DNA of 64,000 bases from Petunia secreta (Eukaryota; Streptophyta; Magnoliopsida; Solanales; Solanaceae), in assembly GCA_029990175.1 (NCBI GenBank), contig JARKIP010000017.1, positions 17,812,001-17,876,000 on the forward strand. Direction: 5' to 3'. Positions 22,330 through 32,442 of the stretch are shown here, piece by piece. The notes beneath the pieces were generated by a model. It saw only the letters and a program-made list of their open reading frames with translations, did no database searches and was not told the DNA's origin. The position numbers and the translations under genes were made by a program. Position 1 is the first letter of the stretch, and each line of letters starts with the position of its first letter.

Positions 22330-23633
22330 TTCTTTTAGTATCTTTATACAGGTTGGTTCTTGTGGTTTTTCCTTTTTCTTTTTCTTCCGTAATTTAATTT
22401 TTTCTCGCTAAAATTAACACACCCTAAAACACAACTAAGATGAAGCATGGTAAACTTACACCCTTATTAAAGTTTTTACTATATTGAAATTTATTTTTCA
22501 ATTTTTGTGGAAACTTCACACAACCAACCTGTTTTTTTTTTTTTTTGGAAATAAAAATGTGTGCAGGATTACCTATTCAACACTTCGATTTCTCGTTTTC
22601 TTTTGTTTTCCTTCGGCCATCACATGCTATTGTTAATCATACAATTCCAATTTCATGACTTCATTTTAAGCAATGTGTCAATCCTCATAGCAATAGCATC
22701 ACAAAGCTCATTTTACGGATTCCATATTAATTTGGAATGAAAAAACACTGAAATTCTCAGTTTCCAACATAAAAGCGCCTTCGAAAAAGTAAAAAGAAAA
22801 CATCATTCACTTGTTTTAGACATATTGTCAAACAGCTTCCGTGTGTAAGATCCCATTAGCAGTGACTTGGTAAACCAAAAAATAGAAAAAATAGAGATAA
22901 AATTTACCAGAATTGGTAAAATAAACTCCGCATTGTCATTTCCAGCAGCGAAGCAAATGGAAGCCATGAAATCTTCAGCAATGGACCTGAAGAGCTTCAA
23001 AAAGGCACTTTTGGTCTACTTTCATATTTTATTTCTAATTTCACATTTTTCCAAAGATTAGCTTAAAAGGAAAAAAGAACAACTACGGTCATACAGACAC
23101 CCAGAAATAGCACCAAAGAAAAACTCCAATCACCAAATTCAACCAAAATGGGACAACATCCATCGAAAACAACATAAAAAAGCAAAGAGAATTAAGAGAT
23201 ATCAAGAAATTACAATAATCATGTGAAGAAGATGAAGACAAAACTCACATAGGTGGAGAGAGGAGAGAGACAAAACTCTGCTAACTAATTTCTTTGGGAA
23301 GAGAAAAATGTATGTGCATTAACTACAGAGAACGAGGGTTTAGTTAAAAAGATTGAGAATAGTTTAGGAATTTAATAGACCTTTTTCACTTTTTCAAGAA
23401 GATGTACAATGATTTAAAGCACAAAAAAGCATTAACTACCTAAAACACCCTTGAAGCACCTGGTTAACACAGAGGACATGTTAACGAATTAGCATAAAGG
23501 TGCTGGTTTTTTGGATAATACAGAGGAAAGTACAGCCTGAGAGCTCAACCATACAGCAACAATAAAGCACAATAAAAGTGCAATTCCAAAAAAACCCCTA
23601 ACCACAGCAGAGCAGTCAGCTCAACTCTCCCTT

Positions 23634-23873
23634 ATATATAAGGAGTAATATGAGGTTAGGTCTCCTCTCCTGGCTTAACCTGTTGTAGACAACTTTCCAT
23701 TAAGCTGCAAGTTCTGATAAGCATAAGGAGAGGAAAGACTCAGCCTGGTTCGTCTTCAGTTGTCGTGCTGCTATGATGGATAAAGGTATGTCCTTTCCCT
23801 CACGTCTTTATTCGTTCACTAGGTGTTCTTGATCTATGTGATTGTATGGTGTTTTTTATATTTAATTTTGACA
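23634..23873 (+). repeat. LARD1 3' LTR, right part (TATA box, R and U5)
   Basis: TATATATAAGG then GGTTAGGTCTCCTCTCCTGG to TTTTGACA at 23873 matches 30-261. The flank after 23873 (AGGAAGACACTCC) matches the unoccupied copy near 35340, which fixes the LTR end. Confidence 0.75.
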
Positions 23874-23963
23874 AGGAAGACACTCCTCATGTTCATAAAT
23901 CATACTTGAAGTATTTTACATAGCTTACTTTTGAACCAGCTAGTAATATATCTTTAGTTACAT
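23874..23963. repeat. left fragment of a local tandem repeat, split by the Mutator-like element
   Basis: CATGTTCATAAATCATACTT through CTAGTAATATATCTTTAG matches 35345-35430. The rest of the unit resumes at 33483. Confidence 0.8.
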
Positions 23964-24030
23964 GGGACCTTTGGGTGAGGGGGACTTTTAAGTCCCTAAA
24001 AGAAAAAAGGGACAAAGTTATAAAGAATTG
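23964..24030 (+). repeat. left terminal inverted repeat of the MULE
   Basis: GGGACCTTTGGGTGAGGGGG start, paired with the reverse complement of 33425-33482. Confidence 0.8.
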
Positions 24031-24127
24031 GGTGTGGGGGATACCCCTCTAATTCATACTTAATGATAGATATGTGGTCTCATTAAAACAGCCCCCAAAG
24101 TTTCATTAAGTGCAAAATGGCCCTCCA

Positions 24128-24138
24128 TATATATAAAA
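24128..24138 (+). promoter_or_regulatory. TATA box of the MULE transposase gene
   Basis: TATATATAAAA lies about 165 bases inside the left TIR. It is followed by a pyrimidine-rich untranslated leader and the leader intron at 24433. Confidence 0.55.
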
Positions 24139-24432
24139 ATTCAATATCCAAAAAAGGCAAAAAACCTACATTTCTCTCTCATCCCTTCTTCTTCTTCTTT
24201 CCCATTTCTTTTGCAGAAGCCACTGCTGGTTCCCGCGCCCCCCTCCCCCCTTTTTTTTTTCAATTTCGAATCAAATCAACACCTCCATTGAAGGGTATTT
24301 TAAGCTTTTATTAATCCCAAACCCGATTTAAGCCCATTCCAATTCAAATCGAAAAGCTTTTTCCAAATATTCTTTTCCGCGATTTCAATCCCTCTTGAAG
24401 ATCTGTGACTTTTTCGCTTGAAAGGAGCTCTG

Positions 24433-24913
24433 GTAAGTGTTCTGTGTTGTACACTTTATGATGCAGTTTGTTTTGTGATTTATGGGTTTCATTTCTGTAT
24501 TTTTTGAAAAATGCAAATTCTAGGCAGCTGATATGTACGGATGCGAAGATTATGTGTACACTTATGTAAGAATGTGTACACATAATGAGTGACGTGTACA
24601 CATCATATTAAGATGCAGCCTGCACATCAAATATATGTGTACACATCAGCTGACGTTGCATCCTTTTTGTTCGTACACATCAAATATACGTGTATGTGTA
24701 CACATATTATATTGACGTGTACACATAATAAATATATTTACACATCAACATATGCGTGTACACATCAGACGACGTAGCATCTTTTTTCTTACTTCACATT
24801 CAAAGTATGTGTACACGTCAAAAACATATGTGTACACATCTTTTACTTTATACGTGAAAACATCTCAATTATGTTTTCAGCTTCTAATGCATATCAATTT
24901 CTGATGCATCCAG
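24433..24913 (+). other. leader intron of the transposase gene, filled with the 19-bp palindromic repeat
   Basis: Donor CTG|GTAAGTGTTC and acceptor GCATCCAG|GTATT lie 18 bases before the ATG at 24931. Within it about a dozen TGTGTACACAT-type motifs occur, with centres at 24557.5, 24577.5, 24597.5, 24640.5, 24699.5, 24720.5, 24739.5, 24759.5, 24812.5 and 24833.5, mostly at 19-21 bases or multiples of that. Confidence 0.75.
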
Positions 24914-25435
24914 GTATTTTTGCACCATAAATGGTTGTACTACTATTAGCAGTTGATTTTCTTGGTGAATGGGTTGAGACCCCAGAATGTTTCATGTGGA
25001 TTTCTATGACAAGGGAGACGGTACCAGTTATTTTGAATAATGATGTTACGTATTCTAAGTTGGTTAACAAGATCGTTACTAGATGTGGGGGAAGTCATGA
25101 TCCAAATGATCTTTGCATTACATACATGCTTAGCATCTGTTCAAAGCAAAAGAGTCATCCTTGTAAAATAAAGAACAACGAGGATCTCCTTGTTTACCTT
25201 GCCGTTGTCGACGGATCTGGAAATAGGCCTACTTTAAGGGTATGTTTGGCTAATAGGTCTGTAGAGGTTTCAAATGAACAACCTGTGCGTAATGATGGGA
25301 TGCGTGATGATTGTTCTGCTAGTGGATGGGATGACATGGATCTACCAGACCCGTTGAATATGGAAATTCCACTAACTCAAGGAGAAGAAGAAGAAAATGT
25401 TGGTGCTTCACATGAAGGAGATGGAGGAGTAGGAG

Positions 25436-25483
25436 CAGAAGAAGAAGAAGAAGAAGAAGAAGAAGAAGAAGAAGAAAAAGAAA
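25436..25483 (+). repeat. (GAA)n coding microsatellite (poly-Glu)
   Basis: Repeated GAA triplets within the transposase linker give about 15 Glu in a row. Confidence 0.9.
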
Positions 25484-26315
25484 TAGAATTCTGTACGACT
25501 CCTGTAGTTGAGAGCAATACGGTTATGGTTGGAGGTTCTAAAGCAGGCTGCAGCGTTCAAAGGGACGGGGACGACGACGGCACTGACTTTTATAAGGGTT
25601 TAACCTTCATAAACAAGCACGTCTTAATAAATTCCTTGCAGCTTGCTGCAGTGAAGAAGCATTATTGTTTCAAGAAAGTGAAGAATACAAAAAAAAAAAA
25701 ATTTGTGTGAGATGTGTACATCAAAGATGCAGGTGGTGGATCCGGGCCATAAAGTACGTAGACAGTGATAGGTTCATCATTACTGTGTACAGGAACAAGC
25801 ATTCGTGCGGGTTAGAGAATCTTTCAAGTAATCACCCACATGCCTCTGCGGAACTCATCGGATCATACTTGAAAAGTAGTTATGAAGAGGGAAAAGGAAA
25901 AGGTATATCAATAAAGGATGTTAAAGCTGCAGTCCGTAGGGATTTGGGTTGTAACATTAGTTATTGGAAGTGCCGGATGGGTACTGTTATTGCAAAGGCT
26001 TTGACAAGAAGGACTCCGGAGCACAGTTATGCGATATTGGATGCGTACCGTTATATGCTCAGGACGACAAATGAGGGTACACATACAGCATTCAAGGTTG
26101 ATGACAACCAAAGGTTTATATATTTTTTTGTAGCTCTAGGTGCATGGATAACGGGTTTGCGCATATGAGGAAAGTCATCACTGTAGACGGAACTCATTTG
26201 TCGAGAAAGTATGGGGGAGTTTTGTTGTCTGCCATGGCACAAGACTCGGAGACGCATATTTTTCCTGTGGTATTTTGTGTTGTAAACATGGAATGTGATG
26301 CCTCCTATGATTACT

Positions 26316-26435
26316 TCTTTGAAAATTTGGTCGTATACTCCCAAGCACGAATGCTTGTTCCTGTACACAGTAATGATGATCCTTTGAAAATTTGGTCGGT
26401 AAACGTAGAATGTGATGCCTTCTATGATGAGTTGT
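26316..26435. other. inverted templated insertion inside the transposase core
   Basis: About 26337-26378 is the reverse complement of about 25773-25812 (the stretch coding ITVYRNKHSC). On both sides lie two copies of TTTGAAAATTTGGTCG (26319-26334, 26384-26399). The second copy is followed by GTAAACGTAGAATGTGATGC, a near copy of 26281-26300. Confidence 0.85.
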
Positions 26436-26757
26436 GTGTTGTCTCTGATAGGCATCCAAGCATCCCAAAGCAGTTTCAAAGTATTTTCCACAAGCTAATT
26501 ATGGAGTTTGCAAGTGGCACTTGGCTGAAAGCATTCGTGCAAAGCTTCATTGGGGTGAATTTGTATCCTATTTTTATAAAGCAGCCGAATCATATACGAC
26601 CACTGAGTTCGAGGAACATTTCCAGCAAATTCGTTCATTGTGCCCAAGGGTTGCCACATATCTTGAGCAGGTTGGGTTTGAGCGCTGGAGCAGAGCCTGG
26701 AAGAATGGCTGACACGTTGACTGCCTTCGATACAAGAAAAAAAATCCAAGGTCGCAG

Positions 26758-27024
26758 GTAATACTTTCTACACATATTTAATATGTGTACACATACTGCT
26801 CTTATGTGTACACATATAACATATGTGTACACATCCTTTATATGTGTATTCATGTAATACATTAGCCATACATACAAATTATGTGTGTCCGTGTGTTTTC
26901 AATTTTTAAAATGTAGACTTATGTGCACATATTAAATACGTGTACACATATTAATTATGTATAGTCATTTAAATAAATGCTGAATCATATGTACACGTTG
27001 TAAGAATCAGTTATATATGTGCAG
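26758..27024 (+). other. intron of the transposase gene with the 19-bp palindromic repeat
   Basis: Donor CGCAG|GTAATA and acceptor TATGTGCAG|GTTTGG join CRR-type sequence to FGVMTSNIAE. Motif centres at 26769.5, 26788.5, 26809.5, 26828.5, 26847.5, then 26924.5 and 26943.5, are 19-21 bases apart within each run. Confidence 0.8.
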
Positions 27025-27262
27025 GTTTGGAGTGATGACCTCAAACATCGCTGAGGCAATTAACGCAATGCTAAAGGATGAAAGAGAATATCCCATTGTT
27101 GCAATGTTCAATGAAATTTTGAGGAATTTTTCTGAAAAGTTTCATCACAAATACAAATACTTTAAGATTTATTCAAATACATATAATCATAGACTTCACA
27201 AATACTAAAATTAAGACATAAGTCGAATTTCACAATAAAAAGGAAACTTAACATTATATATT

Positions 27263-27475
27263 CTAATTTTCAAAGCCGGAGCGAGGTGGAGAGCTGGGTG
27301 GAGTGTAGTAGATGTCCTTCAAGGACTTGCCCAAAGGTGCTAGGAGTAGTTCGAAGATCCTTTTAATCCTCCTTATATCCATAAGTTGGCGGTCTCTTGC
27401 TTCAATTAGGACTTCTTTCATTTCATCAAGATCTTTCTTCAAGTCTTCCATCTTTATAATAGGACGTCTTGCCAT
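27263..27475 (-). CDS. small 70-residue protein of unknown function with its own TATA box
   Basis: ATG at 27475, stop at 27263. The chain begins MARRPIIKMEDLKKDLDEM and is rich in Lys, Glu, Asp and Leu with heptad-like spacing over residues 7-50, so a helical or coiled-coil fold is likely. It ends with a Pro/Ser-rich tail YYTPPSSPPRSG. On the same strand CTATAAATAG lies about 80 bases upstream (27548-27557), an ideal plant TATA box. The frame is uninterrupted although every large frame around it is broken. I do not recognise the family. It sits between the transposase 3' end and the Ulp1-like gene, downstream of an array of the 19-bp repeat. It might be an element-borne regulator or a remnant exon. 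Confidence 0.5.
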   Translation of the reverse strand: MARRPIIKMEDLKKDLDEMKEVLIEARDRQLMDIRRIKRIFELLLAPLGKSLKDIYYTPPSSPPRSGFEN

Positions 27476-27547
27476 GATTTCTTTGTTGTTTTTGCTATAG
27501 ATACTGGAATTGTTTTTGCTTGTGTGATTATGAGATAGTATTTTTGA

Positions 27548-27557
27548 CTATTTATAG
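27548..27557 (-). promoter_or_regulatory. TATA box upstream of the 70-residue ORF
   Basis: The minus strand reads CTATAAATAG, which matches the plant consensus, at about -75 to -80 from the ATG at 27475. Confidence 0.6.
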
Positions 27558-27694
27558 AGCAAGGATGTGAAGGATTGCGTCCCTTCATCTTTATGTGTTA
27601 TGGACGGTTCATTGAAGGGTTGCATTAGGCTATTTTTATAACTGCCCTAGTTTTATTATCCGCCTTTTATCAATGATAATCGTCCGCACACAAG

Positions 27695-28075
27695 TAATTA
27701 CCTACACATATTGTTTACGTGTACACATATTTTTGACGTGTATGATTGACTTAGTAATTATCCACACATACTTATTACGTGTACACATATGTTTGACGTG
27801 TATTATGGACTTGTGCAAATTACTCAAGTAATTACCTACGCATATTTTTTACGTGTACACATAATTTTGATGTGTAGGAATTACTTGTGCAAATTTAGCA
27901 AGACATAATTGCGTAGGTCAGACACGAGCAAATTAGCTAGGAATTTATCTACACATATTAACTACGTGTACACATAATTAATATGTGTAAGAAATACTTT
28001 GTGCAAATTTAGCAAGTAATTTCCTACACGTATTTCTTATGTGTACACATAAGTTATATGTGTACACATATTTTA
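27695..28075. repeat. intergenic array of the MULE 19-bp palindromic repeat
   Basis: Five or six groups, each of the form CTACACATA, eight spacer bases, ACGTGTACACATA, spacer, TATGTGTAG. Centres at 27703.5, 27722.5, 27741.5 and 27763.5, 27782.5, 27801.5 are exactly 19 apart inside each triplet. Spacers share GTGCAAATTTAGCAAG. Confidence 0.85.
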
Positions 28076-28944
28076 TATAAGTTTGAAAGATAAGAGGAAA
28101 TAGGCAAGTCATTTCAACACATCCACAACAGGTGTGCAAATAAAAGAAAGCTGATCATGTACATCATGCAATATACTAGTCCACGACATCAAAAACTAAA
28201 ATAAAAAAAAGATTAAGATTATCATCCATACAGACCAACGAAAATAAAAAGATTAAGATTATCCATACAGACCAATAGAAGTAGTTCATTCAACACTACT
28301 TAAGGCTCCATTTCCTCATAGAATATGTCTACAGCCCATTTTTTTCTCATATCTTCCATTGAACTATCATGCAGCAACGTCATTGGGGTGTCTGTCAAGA
28401 GATGCTCCATGAAAATAAGCGAATACCCCACACGCAGTAGCTGTTTCGTTCCTTGGAAGATTCTTCACTCGTTCATAACCCCACTACTCTGCATTCAAGA
28501 TGACTTCTGGTAAATGTTTGAATTTACCACAATCACGCAAGAACTTTGGGAACATAATCGTAATGGGCAAGACATATGGAGCTAATTCATCTTCACTATA
28601 AACCCCCATGTTGCAGTCATAAAGCTCAATCTTTCCCTGCTCAAGTAAGAAGACACATGTGAGATAATGCCTTTTATCAATGATAAGGACAGTAAATATC
28701 CTCTTGGCACCATCCCACTTGCGTCCACCAGGGTAAGGCAGCTTTCCAATAGCATAATCTCACACTTCTTCATCTTCATACATTCATCAAATGAAACCCC
28801 ACTTTCTTCAGCATCCTTTATAAAAGCTTGGTGCGCTGCAGTCAATTTAGTACAGAAGTTCATGTCCAAGATGACATCGGTCTTGTTGTAGTGCCTGTGG
28901 AATTCCTTATGCCTTATCCGCATCAAGTTTAAAATTTCATCAAC

Positions 28945-29210
28945 ATGTTGTATGATAATGGAAAAATAAAACAAAAATGAATATAAGCATGTAAGATGGT
29001 AATTAATATAAAGACCAATCACAATCTGATTATTTATGCGTACACATAATCTCTACGTGTACACATAATCTTGATGTATACACATAATCTTGTTGTGTAC
29101 ACATATTCTTGATGTGTACAAATACCCGAATATGTATACACATAAATAATATGTGTACACATAAATCATACGTGTACACAAAAAAGGTACATAGATAGAG
29201 AAAAGTGTAC
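28945..29210 (-). other. last intron of the Ulp1-like gene, tandem 19-bp palindromic array
   Basis: Donor TCAG|GTACACTT at 29210; the acceptor near 28945 is uncertain. Eight motif centres at 29041.5, 29060.5, 29079.5, 29098.5, 29117.5, 29137.5, 29156.5 and 29175.5 form an almost perfect 19-bp period. Confidence 0.8.
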
Positions 29211-30115
29211 CTGACTCTCCATCCACTTCTTCATGCGGATTACATCTTGGAAGTCGAGAGAGTTGTACTCGTGACCCAGAAAAAGAAGTTTTTTCCTATT
29301 TTTCTCCTTCATGTATGCATTAAAAACAGCCTCCTTAGCTGGATCAACTGGTCTGTAAAGATCAACAGGCAGCCTCTCTTGCTCTTGAACATCTGCAGCC
29401 CTTGCCCTGGTTCCCCTAGCCCTTGTTGCCTTCACGGTCCTTGCCTTCGCTGCCCTCGCCTTCTTCAATGATGCAACAAATGGAGACATTTGAGCCTTAG
29501 AAGGGTACACAGTCCTCTTGGACTTCTCCTCAGCACACCTTTTTAGGAATTCCACAGATTCCTTCAAATCTTTCAATAATTTCACTTCATTTTCCTTTTC
29601 CTCCTTACATGCTTCACATAATGAGCATCTGATACATCCATGTCTTCTAGAGGTGCTCTCACCAGCCTCACCTCCATATCCACCAGATTGTTCAAAAAGC
29701 CTACGACCACCACTACTATAGTCAAGATTCTCTCTAGCTCTCCCACCAACAAAGTTAGCACTCATGCCAACAAGTATATCTCCAACAGCTCCTCCTCCAT
29801 CACCACTTGGCTCTCGACCAAACTCCATTATTCTATCGCTTTGCTCTGGTACAATATCCATTCTCCTATGACTATGCTCTGGAACATCATCCATTCTTGT
29901 ATCAACATGCTTGGGACAACCTCTGCATCAACACCAACAATTACAAGTGCTCTGCCACCACCAACAACATCCCCCAGCCTCACATTTTGCGCACCTTTAA
30001 GTCTTTCGATCAATTGATCGATCAACTCATCCTCCTCATCCACAAACGGCAACAAATTTTTCATGAACACCTTTCTCTTCTCCCTTGGAGTAGGCATAAG
30101 GAATGGACTCACCAC

Positions 30116-30432
30116 CTGCAACCCCATAAAAAAAAAGTTGTATTAGAAAAGAAAAAAAAAAGATCGGGAAATAAAACATACGTGTACACATAAAGGTTAT
30201 GTGTACACATATAACTTATACGTGTACACATAAATATACGTGTACACACAACATATTATGTTTACACATATATGTTATGTGTACGCATAAAGAACTGTGT
30301 GCAATATATTCTTACTTTTAACTTGTGTGTACACATCAAAGTTGTGTGTACACAGATAACTTATATGTGTACACATAGAACTATGTGTATATGTGTGAAC
30401 ACTAAATGGAAGATAACTGAAAAATCACTAAC
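30116..30432 (-). other. intron of the Ulp1-like gene with the 19-bp palindromic array
   Basis: Donor ACCCG|GTTAGTG and acceptor GGTTGCAG|GTGG. Motif centres at 30185.5, 30204.5, 30225.5, 30243.5, 30263.5, 30282.5, 30300.5, then 30330.5, 30349.5, 30370.5 and 30388.5. Confidence 0.8.
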
Positions 30433-31303
30433 CGGGTTATCAACATGGAGAAGGATGTGATCACATTCCCTCTCCTGCTTGGTAGGGATACATCTTATCA
30501 TCCTTGGATCTGTGGGTTTGTCATCAAATTTCGGGTGCCGAAGGGATGGAATGGCTTCATATGCCCATGCAACGAATGCCCATGGGAAGCCATATATGTT
30601 GTATCCTTTCATTTCAACAGACATTGGCTTGACTAGGCTCTGAATTGTCATCTCAAAGCTTTTTCTCCCCCCAATGATACTTGGCGAAGGATGTGGTAGG
30701 CCTATGAGCTAACATTACAAATAAAGGATCAACACTTGTGCGCGCATCCTTCGAACATAAGATTGAGTGCGCAAACCAAGCAAGGAAAAGACAAAACTTC
30801 GTCCTGGCCTCTAGATCACCTTCACTGATCACTCTCAAGAGCTCACTTCCAGAAACAGCCTTTTTTCCTCCATTCTCCTCGATTAACGTGTCCCACATCT
30901 ATTGCCCCTTCGCTTTCACATCATCTAGAAAAACATCACTAGGGTAATCATGGAAGGACAGTCCCGTCATTAATGAAAATTTCTTTAGTCCAAACCGAGC
31001 AGGAAGGTTATTAAATTTGACATATACCTCATTTGTCTTCTTGCATTTTATGGTCCGCAATCAGAGCCCATGGACTAGTTTTGGAGGAAAAATTGCTTTA
31101 TCACTCAAACCCAAAAAGTGCCCAAACACCAAACTTTTAAAATCATCCGACACATCCAGATTAGTCGAAGCCTCTCGAAATTTCTTCATATCCCCGGAAA
31201 GGGAGGATCTTTGTGTGACCTTGGCCACGGTGAACTCTCCATGTTCCTCCATAAAGGTCTTGAGATTCATATCAGGATGGAAAGTCATTGTGCCCTCCTC
31301 AAC

Positions 31304-31450
31304 CTGCAAAAGATTAAAAGATACTGATCAGTTAGACTTTTTCAAACATAATTTCTTTGTGTACACATAAGTTATATGTGTACACATAAGATATATGTGT
31401 GCACATATAACGTGTACACATTATTTATATCTGTGCACATAAACACATAC
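31304..31450 (-). other. intron of the Ulp1-like gene with the 19-bp palindromic array
   Basis: Donor GAAGTG|GTATGTG and acceptor TTTTGCAG|GTTGAGG. Motif centres at 31362.5, 31381.5, 31400.5, 31415.5 and 31434.5. Confidence 0.8.
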
Positions 31451-32442
31451 CACTTCTGGGGCTGCCTTTACTGATTTTGCACCAACACTTTCTTCTTCAA
31501 CCGTCTCCTTCTCATCATCATCATTGTTATCCAAGTTCTCAGCATCCTTCTCAGCATTATCCAACTCCTTCCCAGCATTGTCATCATCCTGTATTATCTT
31601 TCTCAACAACGACCTCCAATTTCTCAAGGCAGCATGTTTTGCCAATTTTTTTTCTCCAACAGCAGTACCAACAAGTTCTCCACCTTCTTCTTGTACTCCA
31701 CAAGCAGTACCAACACGTTCTCTACTTTCACCACTTTCTTGCTGTCTTCCACATTCTTGTTCTTCTACTTGTTCCCTTCCACTAACACTAACACCTTCTA
31801 CTTGCTCTTCCCTTCCACTAACACTGGCAACAACATCTACTTCTTCTTCGCTTCCACTAACACTACCAACACCTTCTACTTCTCCTTCCCTTCCACTAAC
31901 ACCAACAACAACATCTTTTTCTACTCCATCCCTTCCACTAGCAGCTCCTTCTTCTACTCCATCCCTTCCACTAACAGCTCCTTCTTCTACTCCATCCCTT
32001 CCACTAGCATCACCTTCTTTTTCAATAACCTCATTAACAACCTTTTCAGCAGCCTCTTCTTCTCTATCACCAGCCTCTTTTTCTCTATCACCAGTAACTC
32101 TATCATTTTCTTTCTCCACTGCATTCTTCTCTCCCTTATTGCATTCTACATCTCCCTCCTTATTTTCACCTACCTGAGTTGCAGAGCCCTCATTTTTTGA
32201 TGCACTATCTATGACTTCCGCTTGCTGATTAACTTCTTCAACGATTTGATTAACATCTACAGGTGCACACATATCTATGCTGGCTTGGCTCTCTGATTGG
32301 GCCTCATTTGATTGTGCTTTACCGCTGGCAGTTCTAGTTCTTTTGCTAACATTTTCAGACGTCTCGCTTCTTCCATCAGCCTTCCTCTTGCCACCCCTAC
32401 TGATACCACTAGCCTCCCTACGACGTGTGCTAACCATTGTAT

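Larger units (their letters stand above)
20349..23633. other. 3.3-kb insert in the LARD1 3' LTR carrying an Aux/IAA gene fragment
   Basis: This stretch has no counterpart in the 5' LTR, which passes straight from the TA run to TATATAAGG. The breakpoints fall inside TA repeats, so a target duplication cannot be read and no clear TIR is seen. It holds the Aux/IAA-like pseudogene (minus) plus AT-rich flanks. A Pack-type transposon, a Helitron or filler DNA repair are all possible. The alternative, that long LTRs always contained it, cannot be excluded because the 5' LTR is cut by the window. Confidence 0.5.
1..23873 (+). mobile_element. LARD1: gene-less LTR retrotransposon, 5' end outside window, heavily nested
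   Basis: The last 261 bases of a 5' LTR (1-261) match the end of a 3' LTR (20087-20348 plus about 23634-23873). A tRNA-Met-like primer site follows the first (262-276) and a purine tract AAGTGGGAGAA precedes the second (20076-20086). The internal domain, 262-584 plus 15702-20086, has no ORF with recognisable gag or pol motifs, so this is a non-autonomous (LARD-type) element read on the plus strand. A chromodomain gypsy element splits the internal domain at 585-15701, and a 3.3-kb insert splits the 3' LTR. The left end and its target duplication lie outside the window. TGTTG at the LTR start and PPT-like AAGTGGGAGAA are typical of Ty1-copia, so a copia parent is my guess. Confidence 0.75.
24931..27208 (+). 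pseudogene. MuDR-type (MULE) transposase gene, frameshifted, C-terminus missing
   Basis: The first frame (24931-25710) has an N-terminal region of the kind seen in plant MURA proteins and a poly-Glu tract at 25436-25480 coded by GAA repeats. It then starts the MuDR DNA-binding domain (FINKHVLINSLQLAAVK). A run of 13 A near 25688 shifts the frame to 25665-26168, which finishes the zinc-binding domain (CVRCVHQRCRWWIRA, YRNKHSC). Then come AVRRDL, VTVDGTHLSRKYGG with the first catalytic Asp, and VSDRHPSI with the second. The core is disrupted at 26316-26435 by an inverted local copy. KWHLAESIRAK-type sequence leads to a donor at 26758; exon 2 from 27025 reads FGVMTSNIAEAINAML. The SWIM zinc finger expected after this is not found. 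The enzyme would cut the MULE ends in the nucleus. Confidence 0.85.
28368..32437 (-). pseudogene. DUF1985 / Ulp1-like cysteine protease gene carried by the MULE (Kaonashi type), broken
   Basis: ATG at 32437. Exon 2 (31451-32442) codes a basic start MVSTRRREASG and a long Glu/Gly/Ser-rich region with repeated GREE and SGRDGVEEG units. Exon 3 (30433-31303) carries DUF1985-like blocks: FGHFLGLSD, ARFGLKKFSLMTGLS, YNIYGFPWAFVAWAYEA. Exon 4 (29211-30115) is charged and low complexity. The last exon (from about 28945) reads HKEFHRHYN, then the Ulp1-like catalytic core: DKRHYLTCVF (His), IELYDC (Asp), and TATACGVFAYFHG (Cys). Family members are predicted to process SUMO-like conjugates. Frameshifts (one before the catalytic core near 28725) and stops (near 28490 and 30900) break it. 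Introns obey GT-AG except the last acceptor, which reads CAA. Confidence 0.8.

Noticed and set aside
26051..26491. 146-codon minus-strand ORF containing YRNKHSC
   Set aside because: Shadow of the transposase caused by the inverted local insertion; the Cys/His block is a copied fragment, not a second gene.
29640..30193. plus-strand ORFs of 125 and 128 codons
   Set aside because: Antisense to exon 4 of the Ulp1-like gene, low complexity, no supporting signal.
31524..32200. 217- and 188-codon plus-strand ORFs rich in Ser/Pro/Thr
   Set aside because: Mirror frames of the repetitive Glu/Gly-rich exon of the minus-strand Ulp1-like gene; no motif and no promoter.
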